A stretch of DNA of 64,000 nucleotides from Streptosporangium brasiliense. Its GTDB lineage: Bacteria > Actinomycetota > Actinomycetes > Streptosporangiales > Streptosporangiaceae. The position numbers were made by a program, and so were the translations under genes. Location: contig NZ_JAUSRB010000002.1 in assembly GCF_030811595.1 (NCBI RefSeq), positions 4,464,001 to 4,528,000 of the forward strand, read 5' to 3'. The notes below the pieces were generated by a model that saw only the letters and a program-made list of their open reading frames with translations, had not been told where the DNA came from and searched no databases. Of the stretch, positions 52,609 to 61,670 are shown piece by piece. Position 1 is the first letter of the stretch; every line of letters begins with the position of its first letter.

Positions 52609-55141
52609 GATCACCGTGCCGGAGATGTCGCTCGTCGTGCTCGTCGGGGTCTCCGGCAGCGGGAAGTCGACCTTCGCCCGCCGGCACTTCAGGCCGACCC
52701 AGGTGGTCTCCTCCGACTTCTGCCGCGGCCTGGTGTCGGACGACGAGAACGACCAGAGCGCCACCTCCGACGCCTTCGACGTGCTGCACTACATCGTCGG
52801 CACCCGGCTCAGGCGGGGCCTGCTGACGGTCGTGGACGCCACCAACGTCCAGTGGGAGGCGCGTAAGAAGCTGGTCGAGCTGGCCAAGTCCCACAACGTG
52901 CTCGTCGACGCGATCGTCATGGACGTGCCGGAGGAGGTGGCGATCGAGCGCAACGCCGCCCGGCCCGACCGGGACTTCGGCCCCCACGTGATCCGGCGGC
53001 AGCGCAAGGACCTGCGGCGCTCCATGGCGAAGATCTCCCGCGACGGCTTCCGCCGGGTCCACGTGCTGCGCGGGACCGACGAGATCGAGGCCGCCACCGT
53101 CGTCACCGAGAAGGCGTGGAGCGACAGGCGCGAGCTGACCGGGCCGTTCGACATCATCGGCGACGTGCACGGGTGCCGGTCGGAGCTGGAGACGTTGCTG
53201 CGCGCCCTGGGGTGGGAGATCGACCCCGGCGGCACCGGCGCGACCCACCCCGAGGGCCGGACGGCGGTGTTCGTCGGCGACCTGGTCGACCGGGGGCCCG
53301 ACTCGCCGGGCGTGCTCCGGCTGGTCATGGGCATGGTCGCGGCCGGGACCGCGCTGTGCGTGTCGGGCAACCACGAGCAGAAGCTGGCCCGCGCGCTCAA
53401 CGGCCGCAAGGTCAGGGTCGCCCACGGGCTGCAGGAGTCGCTGGACCAGCTCGCCGCCGAGCCCGAGGAGTTCCGCGGGGCCGCGCTGGCCTTCATGGAC
53501 GGGCTGATCAGCCACTACCAGCTCGACGGCGGCAGGCTCGTCGTCGCGCACGCCGGGCTGAAGGAGGACTACCACGGCCGCGCCTCGGGCCGGGTGCGCG
53601 CCTTCGCGCTGTACGGCGACACCACCGGCGAGACCGACGAGTACGGGCTGCCGGTGCGCTACCCGTGGGCGCGGGAGTACCGGGGCCGGGCCATGGTCGT
53701 CTACGGCCACACCCCGGTCCCCGAGACCGAGTGGATCAACAACACGATCTGCCTGGACACCGGCGCCGTGTTCGGCGGGAGGCTGACCGCGCTGCGCTAC
53801 CCGTCCAAGGAGATCGTCTCGGTGCCCGCCGAGAAGGTCTGGTACGAGTCGGTCAGGCCGTTCGGGGCCCCGGGCCGGCGTGACCCCGAGGCGCTCGCCA
53901 TCGGCGACGTCCAGGGCACCAAGCACATCGAGGTGCGTCACGGCGGCGGCCGCGTCAAGGTCCGGGAGGAGAACTCGGCCGCGGCACTGGAGATCATGAG
54001 CCGGTTCGCGGTCGACCCGCGCTGGCTGGTCTACCTTCCCCCCACGATGGCGCCGCCGGAGACCTCCGGGCTCGACGGCTACCTGGAGCACCCGGCCGAG
54101 GCGTTCGCCGAGTTCGCGGCCGCGGGGATCACCCATGTCGTGTGCGAGGAGAAGCACATGGGCTCGCGGGCGGTGGCCGTACTGGCCAGGGACCCGGAGA
54201 CGGCGGCGGCGCGGTTCGGGGTCTCGGACGGGACCACCGGGGCCGTCTACACCCGGACCGGCAGGCCGTTCTTCCCCGACACCACCGAACTGGTGGACCG
54301 GCTCAGCCGGGCGTGCGCGCCGCTCATGGACGAGCTGGGCACCGGCTGGCTCGCCCTCGACTGCGAGCTGCTGCCCTGGTCGGCGAAGGCGGAGGGGCTG
54401 ATCCGCAGCCAGTACGCCTCGGTGGGGGCCGCGGCCCGCACAGCGCTGCCCGAGGCGATCACCGTCCTGGAGGCGGCGGCCGGGCGCGGATTGGATGTGG
54501 GCGATCTACTGGGCCGCACCCGTCGCCGCCACGCCAACGCTGCCCGGTTCCGGGACGCGTATGCGCGTTACTGCTGGCCGGTCTCGGGTCTGGACGGGAT
54601 ACGGCTGGCGCCGTTCCAGATCCTCGCCTGCGAGGGCCGGGCGACCGCCGCCGAGGAGACGCACTCCTGGCACCTGGACATGCTCTCCCGGCTCACCGAT
54701 CCGCTGATCGCGCCCACCCGGCACGTCTCCGTCGACCTGGCCTCGCAGGAGTCCAGGGACACGGCGACCGACTGGTGGTCCGCGCTGACCGCCGACGGCG
54801 GGGAGGGCATGGTGGTCAAGCCGCTGCGGTGGCCGCGGGAGGCCGACGGCGAGCGGGCGGGCGGAGCGGGCGCGGCCGTGCCCGGGGGCCGGGTGCAGCC
54901 GGGGATCAAGGTGCGCGGGCGGGAATACCTGCGGATCATCTACGGCCCCGACTACACCGAGAGCCTGGAGGTCCTGCGCCGCCGCTTCCTGGGACGCAAG
55001 CGCTCCCTCGCCCTGCGCGAGCACGCCCTCGGGCTGGAGGCGCTGTCCAGGCTGGCCGAGGGCGAGCCGCTGTGGCGCGTGCACGAGCCGGTCTTCGCCG
55101 TCCTGGCGCTGGAGTCCGAGCCGGTGGACCCGCGTCTGTGA
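52601..55141 (+). CDS. pnkp: Polynucleotide kinase-phosphatase-ligase Pnkp
   Basis: An 846-residue RNA-repair enzyme with three domains. The 5' kinase (1-170) has P-loop VGVSGSGKSTFARRHF. The 2',3' phosphatase (about 180-425) shows metallophosphoesterase motifs DIIGDVHGC, FVGDLVDRGPDSPG, VSGNHEQKLA and VVYGHTPVPETEW. The adenylyltransferase (about 480-846) has motif I EEKHMGSRAVAVL with the nucleotidyl-accepting Lys, and motif IV/V EGMVVKPL. Such Pnkp proteins repair RNA cut by ribotoxins and need Hen1 for ligation. All motifs are intact. Confidence 0.96.
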   Translation: MTEITVPEMSLVVLVGVSGSGKSTFARRHFRPTQVVSSDFCRGLVSDDENDQSATSDAFDVLHYIVGTRLRRGLLTVVDATNVQWEARKKLVELAKSHNVLVDAIVMDVPEEVAIERNAARPDRDFGPHVIRRQRKDLRRSMAKISRDGFRRVHVLRGTDEIEAATVVTEKAWSDRRELTGPFDIIGDVHGCRSELETLLRALGWEIDPGGTGATHPEGRTAVFVGDLVDRGPDSPGVLRLVMGMVAAGTALCVSGNHEQKLARALNGRKVRVAHGLQESLDQLAAEPEEFRGAALAFMDGLISHYQLDGGRLVVAHAGLKEDYHGRASGRVRAFALYGDTTGETDEYGLPVRYPWAREYRGRAMVVYGHTPVPETEWINNTICLDTGAVFGGRLTALRYPSKEIVSVPAEKVWYESVRPFGAPGRRDPEALAIGDVQGTKHIEVRHGGGRVKVREENSAAALEIMSRFAVDPRWLVYLPPTMAPPETSGLDGYLEHPAEAFAEFAAAGITHVVCEEKHMGSRAVAVLARDPETAAARFGVSDGTTGAVYTRTGRPFFPDTTELVDRLSRACAPLMDELGTGWLALDCELLPWSAKAEGLIRSQYASVGAAARTALPEAITVLEAAAGRGLDVGDLLGRTRRRHANAARFRDAYARYCWPVSGLDGIRLAPFQILACEGRATAAEETHSWHLDMLSRLTDPLIAPTRHVSVDLASQESRDTATDWWSALTADGGEGMVVKPLRWPREADGERAGGAGAAVPGGRVQPGIKVRGREYLRIIYGPDYTESLEVLRRRFLGRKRSLALREHALGLEALSRLAEGEPLWRVHEPVFAVLALESEPVDPRL

Positions 55142-55247
55142 TCTCCAGGTAAAGACAGGTGAAGAAGCAAGGCATTTTCCCGATTCGGGCGATCGCTCCC
55201 CCCATACAGGTCCATATCGTTGGAGGCCGGACCACCAGGGGGGCGTC

Positions 55248-56411
55248 ATGAGATTCGATCGTGCGGCTCTGCGGGACGTCGTCGCCATCCACGACGACAA
55301 GGGAGTGCTGTCGTTCTACGTGACCGCCGACCCCCGGGAGGAGGCGGCGGTCCGGCCCGCGTGGCGGATCCGCTTCGGCAACCAGCTCACCGAACTGCGG
55401 GAGCAGGTCTCGGCCGACGGGGACCGGGCGCGGCGGATGGCCGTCCTCAAACGGCTGGAGGGGCTGGACCAGGAGCTCGGGCTGCTGCTCAACCCGACCG
55501 AGTCGGGGCTGGGGCGGGTGCTGTTCGCGCCGATCAGCAGTGACGAGGTGTGGACCTTCTCCTTCCAGCTGCCGGTCGCCGACCAGATCGTGCTGGAGTC
55601 GACGGCCTACGTGCGCCCGCTGGTCAACACGGTCGAGACCGCGCCGCCGGCCGGCCTCGTGCTCGTCTCCCGGGACGGGCTGCGCATGATCGACTATCGG
55701 TACGGCACGGCCGAGGACGCCGAGCGGGCGTACTTCGAGGTCTCCGCCGAGGACTGGCGGCAGATGCGCGGCCCCGCCGCCTCGGAGCTCGCCCGGCAGG
55801 GCGCGGCGCACCGGGACAGGTTCGAGCGCCGGGTCGAGGACAACCTCACCAGGCTGGTGCGCGCCGCCGCGCCGGACGTCGCCCAGCAGGCCGAGAGCCG
55901 GGGCTGGACCACGGTCGTGCTGGTCGGCGACGTCCAGCTGACCGAGGTCGTGGCGGCGGAGCTGACCGGAGACGTCATCCAGATCGACGCGGTGGTCGAC
56001 TCGCTGCCCCCGGCGAAGATCGCCGAGTACGCGGAACCGCAGCTGCTGGCCGCCCGGACCCGGCGTGCCACCGAGCTGGCGGAGCGGGCCAAGGACGCCG
56101 CCCTGTCCGGGGGGCGCGGGGCCCTCGGCATGGGAGACACGCTCAACGCGCTGAACGAGAGCCGGGTGGCGCAGCTGCTGCTGGCCGAGTCCCGCGAGTG
56201 GAGCGGCAGCCGTACGGCCGACGGGCGGCTCTGGCCCCCGGACCAGGTCCCGCAGGGGGAGTCGGAGCAGACGCTCGTCCAGGAGCCCAGGATGGGCGAG
56301 CGCATGATCGAACGGGCCCTGGACATCGACGCCGAGGTGATCGTGCTGGACCAGCAGGCGTCCGAGGCCCTGGCCGAGTTCGACGGGCTCGCCGCGATCC
56401 TGCGCTGGTAG
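55248..56411 (+). CDS. baeRF-type eRF1-like protein
   Basis: A 387-residue protein of the bacterial/archaeal eRF1-like group (VLRF/baeRF). It starts MRFDRAALRDVVAIHDDKGV, has a middle domain of eRF1 type (PPAGLVLVSRDGLRMIDYRY) and a C-terminal eRF1 domain 3-like part (RGWTTVVLVGDVQLTEVVAA ... LNALNESRVAQLLLAESREW). Family members are proposed to act in ribosome rescue. It lies 106 bp behind pnkp on the same strand. A role next to RNA repair, for example clearing ribosomes stalled on cleaved RNA, is inferred from context. Confidence 0.8.
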   Translation: MRFDRAALRDVVAIHDDKGVLSFYVTADPREEAAVRPAWRIRFGNQLTELREQVSADGDRARRMAVLKRLEGLDQELGLLLNPTESGLGRVLFAPISSDEVWTFSFQLPVADQIVLESTAYVRPLVNTVETAPPAGLVLVSRDGLRMIDYRYGTAEDAERAYFEVSAEDWRQMRGPAASELARQGAAHRDRFERRVEDNLTRLVRAAAPDVAQQAESRGWTTVVLVGDVQLTEVVAAELTGDVIQIDAVVDSLPPAKIAEYAEPQLLAARTRRATELAERAKDAALSGGRGALGMGDTLNALNESRVAQLLLAESREWSGSRTADGRLWPPDQVPQGESEQTLVQEPRMGERMIERALDIDAEVIVLDQQASEALAEFDGLAAILRW

Positions 56412-56445
56412 CCGCCGATCCCACGGGGCCGCCGCGACCTCGCGG

Positions 56446-56471
56446 GCCCGCCCCCATCCCCGGGGGCGGGC
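56446..56471 (+). terminator. 10-bp GC hairpin after the baeRF gene
   Basis: GCCCGCCCCC (56446-56455) pairs with GGGGGCGGGC (56462-56471) around a 6-nt loop. It marks the end of the RNA-repair/baeRF unit. Confidence 0.65.
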
Positions 56472-56674
56472 GTCCGCCGTGTCCGGGCACCGGCTGCGCG
56501 GGCCGGGAACCCGAGAGCCGCGCTGATCCACAGCGGGACGCTGTGAGACACTCTCCATTAAGTCGAATTACGTTTTCGCAGCTCATGTCGTGAACAAGCC
56601 CCCCGGACCGGATCGGGTGCGATCTCTCGCGGTCGATCCAGGGATACCTGCGTTCTTCGGGGGAAAGGACCGTC

Positions 56675-58084
56675 ATGGTCGGCACCGCCTCTTCGGGCAC
56701 ATCCAGCGAGCACCTCGGACACGTCGTCTTCATCACCGCCGCAGCGGCGCTGGGCGGGTTCCTGTTCGGCTACGACAGCGCCGTCATCAACGGCGCCGTC
56801 ACCGGGATCCAGAAGCACTTCGGGGTCGGTCCGGTCCAGATCGGCGTCGTGGTGGCGATCGCGTTGCTGGGATCGGCGGTGGGCGCGTGGATCGCCGGAG
56901 GCATAGCCGACCACTGGGGGCGCACCAGGACCATGCAGGTGGCCGCACTCCTGTTCGCGGTCAGCTCCGTCGGCCAGGCGCTGCCGTTCGCGATCTGGGA
57001 CCTGGCCTTCTGGCGGGTGCTCGCCGGCGTCGGGATCGGCATGGCCTCGGTGATCGGCCCCGCCTACATCGCCGAGGTCGCGCCACCCGCCTACCGGGGC
57101 CGCCTGGGCTCCTTCCAGCAGCTCGCGATCGTGCTGGGCATCGCGGTCTCCCAGCTCGTCAACTACGCGATCGCGAAGACGGCCGGGGGCAACGTCAACA
57201 ACGAGCTGTTCGGCCTGCAGGCGTGGCAGTGGATGCTCGGCGCCTGCCTGGTCCCCGCCCTGCTCTACCTGCTGTTCTCGACCATCATCCCCGAGTCGCC
57301 GCGCTATCTCATCGCGGTGGGCAAGACGGAGCAGGCCCGCCGGGTGCTCCGGGAGGTCGAGGGCGACAACGTCGACCTGGACACCCGGGTGACGGAGATC
57401 TACAACCTGCTGCGCAGCGAGCACCGGCCCCGGATGCGTGACCTGCGCGGCCCGGCGCTGGGGCTGCTGCCGATCGTCTGGATCGGCATCCTGCTCTCGG
57501 TCTTCCAGCAGTTCGTCGGCATCAACGTGATCTTCTACTACTCGGCGTCGCTGTGGCAGTCGGTCGGGATCAACCAGAGCGACTCACTGCTGATCAGCTT
57601 CTCCACCTCGATCATCAACATCGTCGGCACGTTCATCGCCATCGCGCTGGTCGACCGGATCGGCCGCAAGCCGCTGCTGCTGATCGGTTCGGCGGGCATG
57701 GCGGTCTCGCTCGCCGTGGCCGCGTGGGCCTTCAGCGCGGGGGTCCGCACCGGGGCGGGCGTCAGGCTGCCGGAGACGCAGGGCACCGTCGCGCTGGTCG
57801 CCGCGCACGTCTTCGTGCTGTTCTTCGCGCTGTCCTGGGGTGTCGTGGTCTGGGTGCTGCTCGGCGAGATGTTCCCCAACAGGATCAGGGCCGCCGCGCT
57901 GTCGGTGGCCGCCTCCGCCCAGTGGGTGGCCAACTGGCTGATCACCGTCTCCTTCCCGTCCCTGGCGGCGTGGAGCCTGGCCGGGGCCTACGTGGGCTAC
58001 GCCTTCTTCGCCGCGCTGTCCTTCTTCTTCGTGATGTTCATGGTGCGGGAGACCAAGGGGCGCAGGCTGGAGGAGATGGGCTAG
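56675..58084 (+). CDS. MFS sugar porter (glucose/xylose permease type)
   Basis: A 469-residue sugar:H+ symporter with 12 transmembrane segments. Sugar-porter signatures are present: GGFLFGYDSAVINGAV in TM1, GGIADHWGRTRT, PAYIAEVAPPAYRGRLGSFQ, IPESPRYLIAVGK, QQFVGINVIFYYSASLW and LGEMFPNRIRA. It resembles Streptomyces GlcP and E. coli XylE. GGGGGAAAGGA precedes ATG 56675. The exact sugar is not determined by sequence. Confidence 0.92.
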   Translation: MVGTASSGTSSEHLGHVVFITAAAALGGFLFGYDSAVINGAVTGIQKHFGVGPVQIGVVVAIALLGSAVGAWIAGGIADHWGRTRTMQVAALLFAVSSVGQALPFAIWDLAFWRVLAGVGIGMASVIGPAYIAEVAPPAYRGRLGSFQQLAIVLGIAVSQLVNYAIAKTAGGNVNNELFGLQAWQWMLGACLVPALLYLLFSTIIPESPRYLIAVGKTEQARRVLREVEGDNVDLDTRVTEIYNLLRSEHRPRMRDLRGPALGLLPIVWIGILLSVFQQFVGINVIFYYSASLWQSVGINQSDSLLISFSTSIINIVGTFIAIALVDRIGRKPLLLIGSAGMAVSLAVAAWAFSAGVRTGAGVRLPETQGTVALVAAHVFVLFFALSWGVVVWVLLGEMFPNRIRAAALSVAASAQWVANWLITVSFPSLAAWSLAGAYVGYAFFAALSFFFVMFMVRETKGRRLEEMG

Positions 58085-58089
58085 GGGCC

Positions 58090-58710
58090 GTGCCCGTGCC
58101 AGAGGTGAACCCCGTGCCCCCGGCGGAGCCCTCCGCCGCCGCGCCCCCGGCCGCCCCCGCCGTCAGGGCCGGGCCGCCGACGCGGGCCGAGCTCGACGCG
58201 GCCAGGGACCGGACGGTCGGCGACGTGCTGGGGCCGTCGCTGGAGGTGCTGTTCTGCGGCATCAACCCGGGGCTCTACTCGGCGGCCACCGGCTGCCATT
58301 TCGCCCGGCCGGGCAACCGCTTCTGGCCCGCGCTGCACCGCTCCGGCTTCACTCCCCGGCTGCTGACCCCGGCCGAGCAGGATCTGCTCCCCTCCTTCGG
58401 GCTGGGCATCACCAACGTGGTGGCGCGGGCCACCGCGCAGGCGGCCGAGCTGTCAGCGCGGGAGCTCCGCGAGGGCGGCGAGCGGCTGGCGGAGCTGGTC
58501 GCCGAGGTCGGGCCCCAGGTGGTGGCGGTGGCCGGGGTGACCGCCTACCGGATGGCGTTCGCCCGGCCGAAGGCGGCGATCGGACCGCTGGAGGACAGGA
58601 TCGGTGGCGCGAGGGTGTGGGTACTGCCCAACCCGAGCGGCCTGAACGCCCACTGGACGCTGGAGCGGATCGCGGGGGAGATGCGACGGCTCCGGGAGTC
58701 CCTGCGCTGA
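58090..58710 (+). CDS. mug: Mug/TDG-type mismatch-specific uracil-DNA glycosylase
   Basis: A 206-residue DNA repair enzyme removing U or T from G mismatches. Motif 1 VLFCGINPGLYSAATGCHFA contains the active-site Asn (GINPG), motif 2 is LPNPSGLNAHW near the C-terminus, and FARPGNRFWPALHRSGFTPR is conserved. The Pro/Ala-rich first 45 residues are probably disordered, so the start (GTG 58090, five bases after the sugar-porter stop) is uncertain. Probably co-transcribed with that gene. Confidence 0.9.
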   Translation: MPVPEVNPVPPAEPSAAAPPAAPAVRAGPPTRAELDAARDRTVGDVLGPSLEVLFCGINPGLYSAATGCHFARPGNRFWPALHRSGFTPRLLTPAEQDLLPSFGLGITNVVARATAQAAELSARELREGGERLAELVAEVGPQVVAVAGVTAYRMAFARPKAAIGPLEDRIGGARVWVLPNPSGLNAHWTLERIAGEMRRLRESLR

Positions 58711-58741
58711 CCGGGCCGGGGCGCCCGGCGGCCGGGGGTGT

Positions 58742-59275
58742 TCAGTGGCCGGGGCGGCCGGTCCGGGGGTGGTGCCACCGCCTGCGGCGGAGCAGGCCCA
58801 GCACGGCCACCGCCAGCCAGGCGGCGAAGACGAACTTGAGCGACCAGAACCCGGCGGTCGCCACCCCGACGACCAGCATCAGCATCAGGAAGGGGGCGAT
58901 CGGCGGCCCGCCCCGGCGCCCCGTCCGGTGGTGCCAGGCCGCGTGGTGGTGCCAGGCGGCGGGGTGGCGGCCCGCCCGGCGGGGACCGCGTCCGTGGTGG
59001 CCGCGGCCCCCGTGCCACGGCCCGGGCCGGCCGGGCCCCCAGTCCTCCCATCCGTGCTCGGGAGCGTCCTGATCTCCGTGGCGGGAGCCGTACAGGTCAG
59101 GCAGGTCCGCCGAGACCAGGGCCAGCTCCCCGCCGGTGCGCGCGGCCAGGGTCCGTTCGATGCGTTCGTCGAGCTCCTCGTGGGTCAGGCGGCCCTGCGC
59201 GTAGTGCTCGCGCAGGGCCGTCATGGCCGTGTCACGCTCGGCGTCTCCGATGCGGAGGTCGTCCCGGGACGTCAT
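58742..59275 (-). CDS. DUF1707 membrane protein
   Basis: A 177-residue protein. The DUF1707 domain (1-55) reads LRIGDAERDTAMTALREHYA and GRLTHEELDERIERTLAART. A His/Gly-rich linker (about 70-120) follows, then two hydrophobic segments (FLMLMLVVGVATAGFWSLKF and FAAWLAVAVLGLL) and a basic tail. It starts 7 bp after the PadR stop and is probably in the same operon. Function unknown; DUF1707 proteins are common in actinobacterial membranes, often beside PadR genes. Confidence 0.85.
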   Translation of the reverse strand: MTSRDDLRIGDAERDTAMTALREHYAQGRLTHEELDERIERTLAARTGGELALVSADLPDLYGSRHGDQDAPEHGWEDWGPGRPGPWHGGRGHHGRGPRRAGRHPAAWHHHAAWHHRTGRRGGPPIAPFLMLMLVVGVATAGFWSLKFVFAAWLAVAVLGLLRRRRWHHPRTGRPGH

Positions 59276-59282
59276 CGGATGC

Positions 59283-60035
59283 TCACTCCTCGCCGGAGTC
59301 GCCGTCGGCCAGGATCTGGTACAGCTTGCGGCGTGTCTCGGTCAGGATCTGCTGGGCCTGGCGGATCTGCGCGTCGCTGCCGGTCTGCAGGATCTGGAAC
59401 ATGGCGAATCCCGACTGGCGGGCCAGGTTCATCAGCTCCCAGGTGCTGTCGTCGACGTCGGGTGTCATCTCCTCCCAGGGCGCGCGCACCTCGTCGGCGT
59501 GCTCGGCCACGTAGGTCCGGCCGGCCTCGGTGAGCCGGAAGGACTTGCGGCCGTCGCTCTCCTCCGCCAGGACCAGGCCCTCGTCGGTGAGCTGCTGCAG
59601 CGCCGGGTAGACCGCGCCGGGGCTGGGCTTCCAGCCTCCCTGGCTGCGCCGGTCGATCTCCTGGATGATCTGGTAGCCGTTGCGCGGCTCCTCCGACAGC
59701 AGGGCGAGGATCGCGGCGCGGACGTCGCCCCGCTTCGCCTTGCGCCCCCGGCCGAACGGCGAGCGTCCGCCGAACGGGCCGCCGCGCCCCGGGCCGCCCC
59801 TGCCGAAGTCCCACGGGAAGGGGCCGCCGGGGAAGGGGCCGCCGCGGCGCCCCCGGTGCCGGTGCTCGTGGGAACCCCATCCGTGCGGGCCGGGCCCGCC
59901 GTGGTGAGGCTCGTCCTGCTGCCAGCCGGCGGCCATGTTCCGCCAGGCCTCCCTGGCGGCGCGTCTCATCTGGCGCCGCACCTCGTGCGGGATGGCGCCG
60001 GTCCAGTGACCGCCCATCGTGTGTGCGGAAGTCAT
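59283..60035 (-). CDS. PadR-family transcriptional regulator
   Basis: A 250-residue repressor. The first 100 residues are rich in Gly, His and Pro with an amphipathic stretch (EVRRQMRRAAREAWRNMAAG). The PadR winged helix (about 102-185) has DVRAAILALLSEEPRNGYQI, GGWKPSPGAVYPALQQLTDE and SFRLTEAGRTYVAEHADE. A C-terminal helical dimerisation region follows. It heads an operon with DUF1707. An inverted repeat overlaps its predicted -10 box, which suggests autorepression. Confidence 0.9.
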   Translation of the reverse strand: MTSAHTMGGHWTGAIPHEVRRQMRRAAREAWRNMAAGWQQDEPHHGGPGPHGWGSHEHRHRGRRGGPFPGGPFPWDFGRGGPGRGGPFGGRSPFGRGRKAKRGDVRAAILALLSEEPRNGYQIIQEIDRRSQGGWKPSPGAVYPALQQLTDEGLVLAEESDGRKSFRLTEAGRTYVAEHADEVRAPWEEMTPDVDDSTWELMNLARQSGFAMFQILQTGSDAQIRQAQQILTETRRKLYQILADGDSGEE

Positions 60036-60070
60036 GGTTCCTCCACCTGTCGCGACCGTCTTTCGATCGT

Positions 60071-60097
60071 TCTCGATGCTTCAAAGATATATCGAGA
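60071..60097. promoter_or_regulatory. padR promoter and inverted repeat
   Basis: TCTCGAT (60071-60077) and ATCGAGA (60091-60097) are inverted around 13 bp. On the minus strand, TATATC (60090-60085) is a good -10 box about 50 bp upstream of the padR start, inside the repeat, so binding here would block transcription. Confidence 0.5.
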
Positions 60098-60199
60098 GCG
60101 TTCTAAGAACAAGCTATTGAGGTGATATGGGGGTTTTGGCTGGTCGGGGGCGGTGGATCCCTGCGGCTTCCACCCGGCCGGCCGAACGGCTAAGGTGTG

Positions 60200-60222
60200 A
60201 CCATCTAAAGGCTTTAGGTGGT
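60200..60222. promoter_or_regulatory. 23-bp near-perfect palindrome with promoter
   Basis: ACCATCTAAAG (60200-60210), G, CTTTAGGTGGT (60212-60222), with one mismatched pair. TACTAT at 60223-60228 is a -10 box directly after it, so the site covers the -35 region of the MFS gene. It resembles an ArsR-type operator. Confidence 0.6.
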
Positions 60223-60251
60223 TACTATGATCTTCTGGGTGAGGCGGGGAC

Positions 60252-61508
60252 GTGACAGTGCGGCGTAACGAGAGGGTGCTCGTCGGGTTCACCGTGGCGA
60301 CCAACCTGGCCGACGGGGTGGCGAAGGTCGTGCTCCCGCTGCTGGCGGTCGGGCTCACCGACTCGCCGGGCCTGGTCGCCGGGGTGGGGCTCACCCTGAC
60401 GCTGCCGTGGCTGCTGGCCTCGCTCCATGTCGGGGTGCTCGTCGACCGCGGCGACCGCAGGCGGCTGGCGGCCGCGGCCAACCTGGTCAGGCTCGTGGCC
60501 GTGCTGGGCCTGCTGGCGGCCGTCGCCGCCGGCGCGCTGTCGCTGCCGGTGCTCTACCTGGCGGGCCTGTCCATCGGCCTGGCCGAGGTGGTGGCGTCCT
60601 CCGCCGTCGGCGCCCTGGTCCCGGCGGCCGTGCCGCGGGGGCGGCTCGGTCCGGTCAACGCCTGGATCGCCGGCGCCGAGACCGTGGCCAACGAGTTCGC
60701 CGGGCCGGCCATCGGTGGCCTGCTGGCCGGCGTCGGCGCCGCGCTGGCCCTGGGCTCGTCGGCCGCGGCCTTCGCCCTGGGGGCGGTGCTGCTCGCGCTG
60801 CTGGTCGGCCGGTTCCGCGTGAGCGCCCCCGGGGAGGGAGACTCCGGCCGGCCCCTCCGGCCGGGGAGGGTCCGGGAGGAGATGGTCGAGGGGCTGGCCT
60901 TCCTCTGGCGCCACCGCCTGCTCCGCACGATGTCGCTGACCATCGCGGCGCTGGTGGCCTGCTGGAGCGCCTGGCTGGCGCTGCTGCCCTCCTACGCCGT
61001 CCGGGTGCTCGACCTCGACCCGGCCGGGTACGGCCTGCTGCTCGGCTCGATCGGGGTGGGAGGACTGCTCGGCGCGGTGCTCGTCACCGCGGTCAACCGC
61101 CTGCTGGGCGTGCGCTGGGCGCTCTTCGCCGACCTCGTCGGCACCATCGTCATGATGACCGTCCCGGCGGTGTTCCCCGAGGCCTGGGCGGTCGGCGCCG
61201 CCGCGCTCCTGGGCGGCATGGGCGGCACCCTCTGGACGGTCAACAGCCGCACCATGGCCCAGATGATCGTCCCGGACCGGCTGCTCGGCCGGTACGGCGC
61301 GGCGGCCCGCCTGCTGACCTGGGGGACGCTCCCCATCGGCGCCGGCCTGGCCGGCCTGCTGGCCGAGATCATGGGCCTGACCGGGACTTTTGCGGTCTTC
61401 GCCGGGGTGGCCGCGCTGCCTGTCATACCCTTCCTGATGATCGTCACCGAAAGTGAGATCGCTGTCACCCAGCGAAGAAGTGAGCTAGATCACGCAATTC
61501 TCGGCTGA
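60252..61508 (+). CDS. MFS transporter
   Basis: A 418-residue efflux-type MFS permease with 10-12 hydrophobic segments, starting at GTG 60252 with GAGGCGGGGAC upstream. Features: RNERVLVGFTVATNLADGVA at the N-terminus, VGVLVDRGDRRRLAAAANLV as motif A, and a central charged loop (PGEGDSGRPLRPGRVREEM). It is divergent from the PadR operon and regulated through the adjacent palindrome by an unidentified protein. Substrate unknown. Confidence 0.85.
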   Translation: MTVRRNERVLVGFTVATNLADGVAKVVLPLLAVGLTDSPGLVAGVGLTLTLPWLLASLHVGVLVDRGDRRRLAAAANLVRLVAVLGLLAAVAAGALSLPVLYLAGLSIGLAEVVASSAVGALVPAAVPRGRLGPVNAWIAGAETVANEFAGPAIGGLLAGVGAALALGSSAAAFALGAVLLALLVGRFRVSAPGEGDSGRPLRPGRVREEMVEGLAFLWRHRLLRTMSLTIAALVACWSAWLALLPSYAVRVLDLDPAGYGLLLGSIGVGGLLGAVLVTAVNRLLGVRWALFADLVGTIVMMTVPAVFPEAWAVGAAALLGGMGGTLWTVNSRTMAQMIVPDRLLGRYGAAARLLTWGTLPIGAGLAGLLAEIMGLTGTFAVFAGVAALPVIPFLMIVTESEIAVTQRRSELDHAILG

Positions 61509-61630
61509 TTTCGGAACAAGCATCGAGACCTGCACGTTACAAAGGACATAGACGGGATTCGTTCCGTGCCGGAAGGGCTGGGGGGTGCTTTCGGTGCGGA
61601 ACGGTCCCGTCTGTCGTTTCCGGGATGTGC

Positions 61631-61665
61631 GGGCGGCCGGCCGGAGATTCTCCGGCCGGCCGCCC
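61631..61665 (-). terminator. 15-bp perfect hairpin
   Basis: GGGCGGCCGGCCGGA (61631-61645), loop GATTC, TCCGGCCGGCCGCCC (61651-61665). It starts 6 bp past the stop of the minus-strand hydrolase gene. Confidence 0.75.
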
Positions 61666-61670
61666 CTCTC

